From Loigolactobacillus bifermentans DSM 20003 (GTDB lineage: Bacteria; Bacillota; Bacilli; Lactobacillales; Lactobacillaceae): 64,000 nt of DNA. Where the stretch lies: positions 1 through 64,000 of the forward strand of contig NZ_AZDA01000090.1 in assembly GCF_001434575.1 (NCBI RefSeq), read 5' to 3'. Positions 44,676 through 53,273 of the stretch are shown piece after piece. A program made the translations under genes and the position numbers. A model generated the notes under the pieces. That model was not told the origin of the DNA and did not search any database. It worked only from the letters and a program-made list of their open reading frames with translations. How positions within the stretch are numbered: the first letter of the stretch is position 1; every line of letters starts with the position of its first letter.

Positions 44676-45632
44676 ATGAAAAAATTGCTTTTGCTCGGGT
44701 CACTGCTCTGTGGCCTAACGCTGATCAGTAGCGGTTGCCAACGAAAAAGCACCAACACTGCCAAAAATAACAGCAGCCGTCAAGCCCAAGTGGCGGTGTC
44801 CCAATCCAATGCCACCAGTCACACCAAACAGTCAACGACCACCACCACTGACACATTTCCAACGGCTAAAGTGCGCCAAACAGTTCAACAAACAGTGGGC
44901 CACCTTAGTGGGGACACCTCCGTTTACATTGCGCCAACTCGTGGCACTGGTGCTGTGTCCATTCGGCCGCAACCCCAGCGCTCAGCCAGTAGCATTAAAC
45001 TATTTATTTTAACCGCCGCTTACGCGCACCATTTAGACCTACAAGCCACCCATACTTTAACGGCGGCCGAACAAGTCGGCGGTACCGGCGTGCTGCAAAC
45101 CATGGCGGCTGGCACTCAGTTAACTTATCAGGAGATCCTCACCAAAATGATCACCGATAGCGATAATACCGCCACCAACATTATCATTGACCAACTCGGT
45201 GGCGTGACCAAAGTCAACCAGGAGATCCAAGCACTAGGCGCCACCCAAACCACCTTGCGCCGCAAAATGCTGGATACCCAAGCCCTGGCCAATGGCAAAG
45301 ACAACACGACTACCGCCAAAGACATGGGTGTACTGTTAACCAAACTGTACAATCACCAGTGCTTAGGCACCACTGACGATAATGCCATTTTAAGCATTCT
45401 AGCCCAAACGAAGAATCACGAAAAACTGCCGGCTCAATTACCAACCGGCACCACCATCTATAACAAAACCGGCGAATACCCCGACTACGGCGTCCAAAAC
45501 GACGCCGCCTTGATCAAAAATAACAAAGGTGCCTTTGTGGCCGTGGTGCTCTCTCAAAACGGCCAACAAGCGCAACAAATCAGCGCGATGAGCGACTTAG
45601 GGTTAAAGCTGTATCAACTGTTGTTGGCGTAA
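44676..45632 (+). CDS. Class A beta-lactamase-like serine hydrolase lipoprotein
   Basis: 318-residue exported lipoprotein: signal peptide with lipobox LISSGC (Cys 21), a Ser/Thr-rich linker, then a penicillin-recognising serine hydrolase fold. The three active-site motifs are present: SxxK (Ser 105-Lys 108 in SASSIKLF), SDN (162-164 in TDSDNTATN) and KTG (YNKTGEY). Lactobacillal homologues are more often cell-wall-related hydrolases than true resistance enzymes. The last about 260 bp are duplicated at 49288-49549, the other edge of a scarred island. Confidence 0.88.
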   Translation: MKKLLLLGSLLCGLTLISSGCQRKSTNTAKNNSSRQAQVAVSQSNATSHTKQSTTTTTDTFPTAKVRQTVQQTVGHLSGDTSVYIAPTRGTGAVSIRPQPQRSASSIKLFILTAAYAHHLDLQATHTLTAAEQVGGTGVLQTMAAGTQLTYQEILTKMITDSDNTATNIIIDQLGGVTKVNQEIQALGATQTTLRRKMLDTQALANGKDNTTTAKDMGVLLTKLYNHQCLGTTDDNAILSILAQTKNHEKLPAQLPTGTTIYNKTGEYPDYGVQNDAALIKNNKGAFVAVVLSQNGQQAQQISAMSDLGLKLYQLLLA

Positions 45633-45639
45633 CAAAAAA
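45371..45639. repeat. 269-bp direct repeat, left copy (3' end of serine hydrolase)
   Basis: Matches 49288-49556 with about ten single-base differences (about 96% identity by eye) and no gaps. The match begins inside the coding region and ends just after the stop, in the A run of the terminator. The repeats are 3917 bp apart and enclose the island. Confidence 0.92.
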
Positions 45640-45669
45640 GGATTTCGAAAAAATCGAAATCCTTTTTTT
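45634..45669. terminator. Bidirectional terminator after serine hydrolase
   Basis: AAAAAAGGATTTCG and CGAAATCCTTTTTTT pair perfectly. The stem sequence differs completely from the terminator after the other repeat copy (49551). Confidence 0.88.
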
Positions 45670-45677
45670 ACTAGCCA

Positions 45678-46616
45678 CTAAACATGGTCTACAATTCGGT
45701 CGCAGTGCTGGTCTGGCACCGAATCAGCCGTTATTTTGTGATTCAAACTTGCTGCGTCATTTAAATTCAAATCCTTGGTTTCAGGTGCCATCATCACCGA
45801 AATCACCGTGCCAACAATTGAAACGCCAGCACAAATTGCAAGCATTGTCTGTAGTCCAAAACGATTTAGTACAATTGGTGTCAAAAACGTTGAAACCGCT
45901 GATAAAATTCTCGTAAAACTGGTGACTGCACCGACAGCTGTCGCTCGTACTTCTGTTGGAAATAACTCATTGGGATAAACAAATTGATGGGATCCGCCGG
46001 CTGCATTTGAGGCGCCAAACAAGACGAACAAGAATAGCACGATGGCAAACGGTAAGTTAAGCTTTGCTGTTAACGTTAAGATAACCAGCGCCACTGAACG
46101 GACTAAAAATGACGCAATTAAGGTCGGCCGCCGCCCAGCGCGGTCTAAATAAATAAAAATGGGAATTAATCCTAACAAATACAAACAGTTCACCACTGCC
46201 GAACCCAAATATTTTAGATTACCAGTCAGGCCGAGTTGCGCCATAATCGTTGGTAAATAAGTGCCAATGCCAAAAACCGGGATAATCTGTAAGGACCAAA
46301 AAGCGACCACAAAGAAAAACCATTTGCCATAGCCACCTTTAAAAATCGCGCTAAAGGCAACCTTTTGTTGATGATCTGTCACCGGTACAACAGGCAAAGT
46401 GACTTGCGGCCCGATTTTCGCTAAGATAGCCGGCACTTCGGCACCACGTCCACGACTGATCAACCAGCGCGGTGACTCAGGCATTTTACGAATCCCAATC
46501 AACCAAATCAGCGTTGGCACGGCACAATACACAACATTTGAGTTACTTAAAATTCCGCATTCAGGGTATTTTATCTTATCACCTATTGGTCTATCCTCCC
46601 AAATAAGTATCCTCAA
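45678..46616 (-). pseudogene. MFS sugar-porter-type transporter, N-terminally truncated
   Basis: The open frame of 312 residues matches only the second half of a sugar-porter MFS protein. The loop-6 motif MPESPRWL, then segments 7-12 with DRAGRRPT and a C-terminal PETKDLNL are present. Homology-like sequence begins around residue 26 (near 46540). The first about 25 residues (IWEDRPIGDKIKYPE) are unlike a transporter, and the first six membrane segments are absent. Composition is host-like, unlike the AT-rich genes to its right, so the break at about 46540 marks an island edge or deletion scar. It is not expected to transport. Confidence 0.75.
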
Positions 46617-46833
46617 CTGCCTTTAAAAACTTAGTCTTTCCAGCAATAACAAATTTAAACTCCTCTCCGTTGTTTAAATGTACACTGAGTCCATTGGAAA
46701 CAATTCCAAACGTCTTAGCCTTACTTATAGATGCAATATCATACCTACTTATAAACAGATATTTTGTCTGTACATTCAAAATATGCGGTTTAAATGCAAG
46801 GTCCTCTGTTGTAACAGATAAATGCCCTCCCAT
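46591..46833 (-). CDS. Small GRAM/PH-like domain protein
   Basis: About 80 residues with the pattern of bacterial GRAM/PH-like domains: GGHLSVTTEDLAFKPHILNVQ, an Ile-Ala-Ser-Ile strand, KTFGIVSNGLSV, then FVIAGKTKFLKAV. Such domains bind lipids or proteins in eukaryotes; the bacterial role is unclear. ATG 46833 follows AGAGGA. The frame stays open upstream to a TAG at 46885-46887, and that extension (EVIRVRANLKRGSEY) fits the family, so a non-ATG start such as TTG 46854 is possible. The low-GC sequence differs from the host genes. Last gene of the zinc-ribbon cassette. Confidence 0.6.
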   Translation of the reverse strand: MGGHLSVTTEDLAFKPHILNVQTKYLFISRYDIASISKAKTFGIVSNGLSVHLNNGEEFKFVIAGKTKFLKAVEDTYLGG

Positions 46834-46899
46834 GTACTCGGATCCTCTTTTCAAATTTGCACGTACACGTATAACTTCATTCAGCTAAAACGCCTTCAA

Positions 46900-47310
46900 T
46901 TATCTTAATTTAATTCCATCACCACTAGCAATTAATGATACCTTCTCAATACCATCTATCGCTAAACTCGATGTAGTAATACTAATATTAGCTACACCGT
47001 CCAACTCATTTACATCCACAATTTCACGAATTTTATTCATCAACTTTTCCATATGCTGACTGTAATCCTCATTTACACGACTATTGAATGATACTCGTCC
47101 AAGTACTGGTCCAACTGCAATGTACTGTGTTGGTACATTGCCGAATAACAGTACTTTACCTGTTATTTCATGCTTGTAAAATAAACCATTTTCTACATGT
47201 ACCTTTACCGGCTCATTTTTCAAATTATAACCGCATTTTATACAAAACATAGCATCACTACCACTTTGAGTACCGCATTTTGGACACAACTTATACTCAA
47301 TCTTATCCAT
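46900..47310 (-). CDS. Zinc-ribbon protein with YbjQ-like C-terminal part
   Basis: 136 residues. The N-terminal zinc ribbon has CPKCG and CIKCG (Cys 9, 12, 23, 26). The C-terminal half (LNGL-type strand, then VANISITTSSLAIDG) faintly recalls YbjQ/heavy-metal-binding folds, but I would not name it. It sits in a minus-strand run of AT-rich small genes (47956, 47328, 46900, 46591) with short gaps, so one operon is likely. Function unknown. Confidence 0.65.
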   Translation of the reverse strand: MDKIEYKLCPKCGTQSGSDAMFCIKCGYNLKNEPVKVHVENGLFYKHEITGKVLLFGNVPTQYIAVGPVLGRVSFNSRVNEDYSQHMEKLMNKIREIVDVNELDGVANISITTSSLAIDGIEKVSLIASGDGIKLR

Positions 47311-47327
47311 TCAATTTCCACCTCACC

Positions 47328-47942
47328 TTAATCATCCAAATAATTATACGTTATCTTAGTTCCTGTACTATCAATATAGACTTTCGAATGATTCCAGGGA
47401 TTTTCCAATTCTGTATAATATTTTTTATACTTTGAACCCATATGATCATTAACATCTCTAATAAAATCCTTGTAATTACTTGTCAAATCGTTCATATCAT
47501 CTTGGTTATCTTCGTATGAGTCAAAGTATTCTTTAAGATTTGCCCTTACGCCTGAATCTGATAACGTTTTAATCGTAAATAAGTTACTCTTCTTTGAATA
47601 ATAAACCTGAACCTCATCATCTCCAAAATCATTATCCGCAATCGTTTGCGCCATATTGGCTGTTGACTGGGTGGGCCTATGATTTAGGTAAAAGCTGTGT
47701 CCGCCAAGACCAAGACCAATAAGAATGAATATTGACACAATCACAAGTCCAATTACTTTACCAATACCAAAGCTATCGGTATCTTGAACCTCTTCAGTAT
47801 CCATTTTAAAACTAGTTTCCCTTGTACTAGTTTCTGTATTCGGCGTAATTTGCTGAATAGCTGTTTCAAAAGCATTTCCACACTTTGCACAAAATTTCGC
47901 ATTTTCTTCGTTTTCTGCCCCACACTTTGTACAGTACTTCAA
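47328..47942 (-). CDS. Zinc-ribbon, single-pass membrane protein
   Basis: 204 residues: N-terminal zinc ribbon (Cys 4, 7, 18, 21 in CTKCGAENEENAKFCAKCG), a linker rich in Thr, one membrane segment (about residues 59-82, VIGLVIVSIFILIGLGLGG), then an external acidic helical domain rich in Asp and Tyr. The order zinc ribbon-membrane-external domain is common in Firmicutes proteins of unknown role. It may relay a cytoplasmic signal to an external target. AGGAGGAGT-type site precedes ATG 47942. Confidence 0.65.
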   Translation of the reverse strand: MKYCTKCGAENEENAKFCAKCGNAFETAIQQITPNTETSTRETSFKMDTEEVQDTDSFGIGKVIGLVIVSIFILIGLGLGGHSFYLNHRPTQSTANMAQTIADNDFGDDEVQVYYSKKSNLFTIKTLSDSGVRANLKEYFDSYEDNQDDMNDLTSNYKDFIRDVNDHMGSKYKKYYTELENPWNHSKVYIDSTGTKITYNYLDD

Positions 47943-47955
47943 TCAAGACTCCTCC

Positions 47956-48327
47956 TCACATTCCATACGTTGCTGATCCAACCGACGCTCCAATAATAAC
48001 GCCTAGAATTCCGCAAACAATTGATGCAATGATCAAAATTGTTCCTTGTGTTGTATTAACCCTTCGTTCTGAAAATCCAAGTGCCACACCGATTCCACCA
48101 AAAACAATCGGAATAAAAAAGATTGAGACTGCCGCTGACAACCATCCCAGTATTAAAAGTAATATTGAATTGCTTTGTGCTTTCCCATCGGACTTAAAGT
48201 TATGTTCATATTCCCTTGTTACCTTTTGTTGAGAATTATCTACACTTAACTGTGCTCCGCACTTTACACAAAATTTTGAGCCACCTGCATTTAACGCACC
48301 ACATGTTGGACAATATATTGGTTCCAT
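47956..48327 (-). CDS. Zinc-ribbon, two-pass membrane protein
   Basis: 123 residues starting at ATG 48327 (behind GGGAGGAAG; a TTG at 48342 overlaps that site). The zinc ribbon has Cys 6, 9, 20 and 23. Two hydrophobic segments (about 60-85 and 95-118) are joined by SERRVNTTQG. It is the first gene of the minus-strand cassette, divergent from the XRE regulator at 48493. No function can be assigned. Confidence 0.65.
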   Translation of the reverse strand: MEPIYCPTCGALNAGGSKFCVKCGAQLSVDNSQQKVTREYEHNFKSDGKAQSNSILLLILGWLSAAVSIFFIPIVFGGIGVALGFSERRVNTTQGTILIIASIVCGILGVIIGASVGSATYGM

Positions 48328-48492
48328 GAAACTTCCTCCCAAATTAATTTTCTATCTTCTTCCATAGTAATGAATTACTAGTATCATAGGACAATTTTAC
48401 CTCAATAAGTATTATTTTACTATTGTACTATCAAAGTTATCCCTGTTGAAACAACTCTAAAAATAAGAAAGTTTCAATGGAGGTGCTTATTA

Positions 48493-48807
48493 ATGAATAG
48501 CAATCACATACCAAATAAGATACGTTATCTCAGACGTATCAAAGGGTACAGTCAATTTAAATTAGCTGAGCTTTCTGATGTTTCTGACTCTTTAATAGCC
48601 AAAATTGAACAAGGTAAAGTACCTAACTTAAGTATTTCAATGTTAGCTAAGATAAGTAGTGGCTTGGGAATCACACTAAATGACTTCTTCTCTGATAATA
48701 TTACGTTAAGTCAATCAATAATCACTGATAAGTTAGAACAACTCCCTCGAAATAAACGTGAAGATGCATTAAAGGTAATTATCCAAGTACTAGAACTTAT
48801 GAAATAG
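48493..48807 (+). CDS. XRE-family helix-turn-helix regulator
   Basis: 104-residue Cro/CI-type repressor. The helix-turn-helix covers about residues 8-62 (IRYLRRIKGYSQFKLAELSDVSDSLIAKIEQGK, with the SQxxLA recognition turn). A short C-terminal helix follows (LPRNKREDALKVIIQVLEL), perhaps for dimerisation. GGAGGTG precedes ATG 48493. It is divergent from the zinc-ribbon operon and is the obvious candidate to control it. AT-rich like its neighbours. Confidence 0.85.
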   Translation: MNSNHIPNKIRYLRRIKGYSQFKLAELSDVSDSLIAKIEQGKVPNLSISMLAKISSGLGITLNDFFSDNITLSQSIITDKLEQLPRNKREDALKVIIQVLELMK

Positions 48808-48916
48808 TAACACCTTACAGAAAGGTAAAATTTGTATCATTTAGAGTAAATTAACGCCCAATGATGTTATTAAAACCAGTACTGGACTCTTTTAGTGGTG
48901 TTTATTACATTTTAGG

Positions 48917-49237
48917 ATGTTTGCAAATCGTTATAACCGTCATAAAGTTCTGAACTGTCCCGCTAAGTGGTTACATGTACTAATTGATGGAACTAGTCTA
49001 AAACCTATTACTGTACATGGGTTCCGACACACACACTTCCACCTTATTTGCCGGAGGTGCATCCATCAAAGAGGTTCCGGACCGGTTGCTCAAACAACGT
49101 TAAACATTTACACTCACGTTCCCAAAAATCAAAATAAAGAGGCTGTCATCACAGCTTACTCATTATCTCAACTTTTGACACCTCACAACGGTAATTTAAC
49201 AGCAAACGTAGCCAATTTAATCAAAAACGATCACTAA
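48917..49237 (+). pseudogene. Tyrosine integrase remnant (C-terminal part, frameshifted)
   Basis: One frame has PITVHGFRHTH, the Arg-His box of tyrosine recombinases. The sequence then continues in another frame as TSTLFAGGASIKEVPDRL. It returns to the first frame as TTLNIYTHVPKNQ, which carries the catalytic Tyr. About six codons (the GHxxIQ part) are missing. The N-terminal two thirds are absent. It lies 50 bp from the right-hand direct repeat, as integrases of integrated elements do. Confidence 0.8.
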
Positions 49238-49287
49238 TGATCATAAAGACTGCTATTATCATGGTTTATCGAGTCCAGCGTTCTATC

Positions 49288-49549
49288 CACTGACGATAAC
49301 GCTATTTTAAGCATTCTGGCCCAAACGAAGAATCACGAAAAACTGCCGGCTCAATTACCCACCGGCACCACCGTCTATAACAAAACCGGCGAATACCCCG
49401 ACTACGGCGTCCAAAACGACGCTGCCTTGATCAAAAATAACAACGGCGCCTTTGTGGCCGTGGTGCTCTCTCAAAACGGCCAACAAGCGCAACAAATCAA
49501 CGCGATGAGCGACTTAGGGTTAAAGTTGTATCAACTGTTGTTGGCGTAA
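49288..49549 (+). pseudogene. 3' fragment of serine hydrolase (right copy of direct repeat)
   Basis: Encodes the last 87 residues of the hydrolase at 44676 (from TDDNAILSIL through the KTG motif to the end), with no start codon or ribosome binding site. The differences from the left copy are mostly silent, so both copies were once under coding selection. Confidence 0.88.
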
Positions 49550-49550
49550 C

Positions 49551-49590
49551 AAAAAACGTTCCAGGGAAACTTTTCCCCGGAACGTTTTTT
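49551..49590. terminator. Bidirectional terminator at right edge of island
   Basis: AAAAAACGTTCC (49551-49562) pairs with GGAACGTTTTTT (49579-49590). Shared by the hydrolase fragment and the minus-strand DUF1002 gene. Confidence 0.88.
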
Positions 49591-49596
49591 AAACCA

Positions 49597-50607
49597 CTAG
49601 CCAAAAATCGACTGCCACGTGGTTTTCACCCAATTGACTAAACGGTGCCACCAACTGGAATTTTGTGCGGTTTTCAAATAACCGCCGGCCTTGCTTAAAG
49701 CGGAGCTAATACTGGATTTAGCCTTGGTCAACTGCGACAGTGAACTATCGCTTAAAACGCCTGACGTGGTTTGGTACTTTTTAGCCAAGGTCACTAATTT
49801 ATTCACGTTGGTTTGGCTGATCACGTTGGTCAGATTGTTATTCGAAATGGCGTTATTCACAATCGTCGTCACTTGGCTGCTGCTAGCGTCTTTATTTTTC
49901 GCTAAATTTTGTTTGATTTCTGTAATAGTATTGGACAATTGCAGCTTGATTTTTTTAGCATCCTGCGATTGTTCGCTGCTGGATTGCCCACTCGTTTGAT
50001 CTTGTTGCTGTTGAACGGCATCTTGGGCAATGGTGTTGGTAGTTTCCAATTCTTCTTGTCCTAAGGCTGCCCGATCCGGATCGACGGTTTCGCCATTGCT
50101 ATCAAAGGCTTTATAGATCCCAGTTAAGGCACTTTCACCGGTGACCGGCTTGACGCTGGCCACTTCAATGGTGGCGTCTTTGATACCCGCCGTGATCAGC
50201 GGATTTTTGTATTCTTCTGCTGTGATCTGGGTAATGTTGTTCGGCGTGTCAATTTTCACCGTGATCCCGTGACCACTGTCCTCTCGGGTCACCAAAACGG
50301 ACGAGATCATCACGCTAGTATCGCCAGAACCACTACCTAAATAATGGACTAAGTCACTACCGGTGACACTTTCGGTTTTCACAGCTGAATCATCAATGTT
50401 TAACAACGACTTGGTTTGGGTCAGTTCACTGGCATTTAACCCGCCACCATAAACGAACGTTGGCTTACCCCAACGTTCATTGACCACCGATGTCGAAGCC
50501 GCAGTCGCATCAGTGGTTGTATCTGCTAAAGCAATGGTGGCCGTGCTCAGTAAGGTCGTGGCCAGCATCAGCGCCAAAGCACCACGTTGCCATTTTTTGA
50601 TTTTCAT
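49597..50607 (-). CDS. Secreted DUF1002 protein
   Basis: 336-residue exported protein with a clear signal peptide (KIKKWQRG then hydrophobic core, cut near ALADTT at about residue 30). The DUF1002 (YpuA-like) body is rich in Ser, Thr, Asn and Gln, with helical stretches such as TITEIKQNLAKNKDASSSQ. The role of the family is unknown. GAGGTG precedes ATG 50607. It is a single gene facing the terminator at 49551. Confidence 0.82.
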   Translation of the reverse strand: MKIKKWQRGALALMLATTLLSTATIALADTTTDATAASTSVVNERWGKPTFVYGGGLNASELTQTKSLLNIDDSAVKTESVTGSDLVHYLGSGSGDTSVMISSVLVTREDSGHGITVKIDTPNNITQITAEEYKNPLITAGIKDATIEVASVKPVTGESALTGIYKAFDSNGETVDPDRAALGQEELETTNTIAQDAVQQQQDQTSGQSSSEQSQDAKKIKLQLSNTITEIKQNLAKNKDASSSQVTTIVNNAISNNNLTNVISQTNVNKLVTLAKKYQTTSGVLSDSSLSQLTKAKSSISSALSKAGGYLKTAQNSSWWHRLVNWVKTTWQSIFG

Positions 50608-50781
50608 GATGACACCTCATTTGTATTTTGCCCTATTATACCGAACTTCTAGCCCATAAAGGGCCGTGCAGGCCAGCTTTACCAATTTTTAGGAAATAAG
50701 GAAATACCAGCACGGGATTGTAACTTTCTCATGAGAATATGCTAAACTAAGGCTAATATATTTTAAGGAAGCGTGATATAA

Positions 50782-51687
50782 ATGCCTGAAAATGGAACAC
50801 ACATTATTACATTAGACAACGGCTATCATTTGTGGACCCACACCGATGGAATCGGCGATATTCAACTGTTAACCTTACACGGTGGCCCTGGCGGCAACCA
50901 TGAATACTATGAAAACTTCTATCAAAAGTTAGCCCCAATGGGGGTCCAAGTATCCATGTATGATCAACTTGGATCTTGGTATTCTGACCAACCTGACTTT
51001 TCAAAGCCTGAGAATAAACGTTTCTTATCCTACGATTACTATTTGGATGAAGTAGAAGAAGTCCGGCAGAAACTCGGCTTGGATAACTTCTATTTAATTG
51101 GTCAATCTTGGGGTGGCGCCTTAACCATGCTGTATGCCTTGAAATATGGGCAGCATTTAAAAGGTGCGATCATTTCCAGCATGGTGGACAACATCGATGA
51201 ATACGTGGTGAACATTAACAAGATCCGGGAAACCGCCTTGGCGCCTGAAGCAGTGGCTTATATGAAAGATTGCGAAGAACGTAATGACCTGGATAACGAA
51301 CGTTATCAAAGTTACGTTGATATTTTAAATGCTGGTTACGTGGACCGCAAACAACCAACCGCCATTCGCCACTTGGTCAGCACCATGGCCACCCCAGTTT
51401 ACAACGACTTCCAAGGAAATAATGAATTCGTGATCACAGGAAAACTGAAGTCATGGGATATTCGCGACCAAATTCAAAACATCAAGGTGCCAACCTTGTT
51501 GACTTTTGGGGAACACGAAACTATGCCATTGCCAACCGCTGAACGCATGGCCCAACAAGTTCCACACGCCCGTTTGGTGACTACACCAAACGGTGGGCAT
51601 CACCATATGATCGACAACGCGCCTGTTTATTTTGACCATCTGAGTCAGTTTATCAAGGACGTGGAAACAGGCAACTTTAATGATTAA
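50782..51687 (+). CDS. pip: Proline iminopeptidase
   Basis: Cytoplasmic alpha/beta hydrolase (S33) that removes N-terminal proline from peptides, part of the lactobacillal peptide-use system. The 301-residue protein has the oxyanion motif HGGPGG (33-38), nucleophile Ser 109 in GQSWGG, and a His in the GGHHH end motif. AAGGAAG precedes ATG 50782. It is a single gene with promoter-like sequence upstream and a terminator at 51695. Confidence 0.9.
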   Translation: MPENGTHIITLDNGYHLWTHTDGIGDIQLLTLHGGPGGNHEYYENFYQKLAPMGVQVSMYDQLGSWYSDQPDFSKPENKRFLSYDYYLDEVEEVRQKLGLDNFYLIGQSWGGALTMLYALKYGQHLKGAIISSMVDNIDEYVVNINKIRETALAPEAVAYMKDCEERNDLDNERYQSYVDILNAGYVDRKQPTAIRHLVSTMATPVYNDFQGNNEFVITGKLKSWDIRDQIQNIKVPTLLTFGEHETMPLPTAERMAQQVPHARLVTTPNGGHHHMIDNAPVYFDHLSQFIKDVETGNFND

Positions 51688-51694
51688 CTCGTCC

Positions 51695-51724
51695 AAACAG
51701 CTAACGCTAGTTGGCTGTTTTTTG
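51695..51724 (+). terminator. Terminator of pip
   Basis: AACAGCTAAC-GCTA-GTTGGCTGTT followed by TTTT. Confidence 0.82.
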
Positions 51725-51790
51725 ATTAAAGCTATTGTTTACCGTTAAAATTCAGTATAATAAGATTGGGAAGAAGATTATTTGGGTGAA

Positions 51791-51816
51791 TCAGTCGCAG
51801 CGATGCGGCTTTTTTA
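51791..51816 (+). terminator. Second terminator, possible short transcript end
   Basis: AGTCGCA-GCGA-TGCGGCT then six T. A TATAAT at about 51756 lies about 40 bp upstream with no ORF between, so a tiny RNA could be made here, or it could be a back-up terminator for pip. Confidence 0.6.
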
Positions 51817-51879
51817 GTGTCTTGACAGATTGATAAAGTGTGGGACAATCAAGCCAATACTGAAAAAGGGGTCCTTTTG

Positions 51880-52434
51880 ATGCGTCAAACAGAAGCATTA
51901 TTGATCATTGATTACACCAACGATTTTGTTGCCGATAACGGTGCTTTAACTTGCGGCAAACCTGCCCAGGCTTTAGCCACCAACATTGTCGCCTTAGCCG
52001 ATCACATGCTGGCCGATGGCGGTTGGGTTTATTTGCCAACCGATGTCCATCAGCCGCACGATCCGTATCATCCGGAAACCAACCTATTTCCGCCTCACAA
52101 CGTGCATGACACTTGGGGCCGCGCACTTTACGGGCCTTTAAAGCCTTGGTTTGAGCAGCATCAAACAGCCGCCAAAGTCCGTCAATTTGACAAAACACGC
52201 TATTCCGCTTTTGCAGGCACTGATTTAGACTTACGCTTGCGGGAACGCCACATCACCACGTTACATTTAGCTGGCGTGTGCACAGATATTTGCGTGCTGC
52301 ACACTGCCGTTAGCGCCTACAATCTTGGCTATCAATTGGTGATCCATGAAAATGCCGTCGCCACTTTAACCGATGCTGGCCAAGCTTGGGCCTTAGCCCA
52401 TTTCAAAGGCGTGCTAGGTGCACGTGTGATTTAG
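51880..52434 (+). CDS. Isochorismatase-family cysteine hydrolase (nicotinamidase-like)
   Basis: 184-residue hydrolase of the isochorismatase fold. The nucleophile Cys is in GVCTDICVLHTA. The first catalytic Asp is in LLIIDYTNDF (about residue 9) and a Lys in DKTRYSAF completes the triad; the TDVHQPHDPYHP metal/His segment is nicotinamidase-like. It probably deamidates nicotinamide or a similar amide. GGGG plus spacing favour ATG 51880; the GTG at 51838 falls in the promoter (TTGACA at 51823-51828). Confidence 0.85.
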   Translation: MRQTEALLIIDYTNDFVADNGALTCGKPAQALATNIVALADHMLADGGWVYLPTDVHQPHDPYHPETNLFPPHNVHDTWGRALYGPLKPWFEQHQTAAKVRQFDKTRYSAFAGTDLDLRLRERHITTLHLAGVCTDICVLHTAVSAYNLGYQLVIHENAVATLTDAGQAWALAHFKGVLGARVI

Positions 52435-52507
52435 CCCTTTCGCTTTTGAATTAAACCCGCGTATAATGAAGGTGACTTAATTAAATTTAAAGTGAGGTTA
52501 ACTATCA

Positions 52508-53179
52508 ATGAAGAATATCACCGTTTACTTTGTCCGCCATGGCCAAACGTACTTCAATCGCTATAACCGCATGCAAGGCTGGGCCGACTCACCTTTAACT
52601 GAAAAAGGCATTCTGGACGCTGAATCAACTGGCAAGCGCTTGGCACAGATCCACTTTGATCGGGCCTATTCCAGCGATACCACTCGGGCACGCAGCACGG
52701 CGCAACTCATTTTAAACGCCAACCAGGCCTCTGAAGTGGCGAAGCCGCAAGACATTCCTTATTTCCGGGAACAATTTTACGGTTATTTCGAAGGTGAACC
52801 TTCTAACCAAGCTTGGCATATGGCCGGTGCGCCACATGGTGCCGGCAGTTTCGGCGAAATCGTCACGAAATATTCCATTGATAAATCCAAGGACTTTATG
52901 AAGGCCGCTGACCCATTCCATGATGCTGAAAACAGCACGGAATACTGGGCCCGCTTATTGTTAGGCTTTGATTTACTACGCAAAGAAAATCAGCCTGGCG
53001 ATCACATTTTATTGGTCAGCCACGGCACCACCATGCGCAGTATTGTGGCCAAATATGGTGACGGTCAATATGATGTGACTAAAAGCCCACGTAACGGTTG
53101 CGTCACCAAGTTATTGATCAATGAAAATGGCATTGAAATCGCCTATTATAACCGGATTGATGAAGGCCCACTGGAATAA
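52508..53179 (+). CDS. Histidine phosphatase (phosphoglycerate mutase-like)
   Basis: 223-residue cytoplasmic protein of the histidine phosphatase clan. The RHG motif FVRHGQTYFN has the catalytic His 11. The second His is in LLVSHGTTMRS. The GWADSPLTEKG segment is typical of broad-specificity or sugar/nucleotide phosphatases rather than glycolytic mutase. GAGGT and a TATAAT at 52462-52467 lie upstream. A second such enzyme lies at 55018. Confidence 0.87.
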   Translation: MKNITVYFVRHGQTYFNRYNRMQGWADSPLTEKGILDAESTGKRLAQIHFDRAYSSDTTRARSTAQLILNANQASEVAKPQDIPYFREQFYGYFEGEPSNQAWHMAGAPHGAGSFGEIVTKYSIDKSKDFMKAADPFHDAENSTEYWARLLLGFDLLRKENQPGDHILLVSHGTTMRSIVAKYGDGQYDVTKSPRNGCVTKLLINENGIEIAYYNRIDEGPLE

Positions 53180-53273
53180 TTAAAAAAGTGCAATGTTCCG
53201 TAATATTCTGAGACAAGACACCTTTTTTTTGGTACACTACCCTCAGTAACTTAACTTGGAGGGGAATGCCGCA

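Noticed and set aside
44676-45632. Antibiotic-resistance beta-lactamase
   Set aside because: SxxK, SDN and KTG motifs fit the fold, but the lipoprotein form and genome type favour a wall-related serine hydrolase; no resistance claim is supported by sequence alone.
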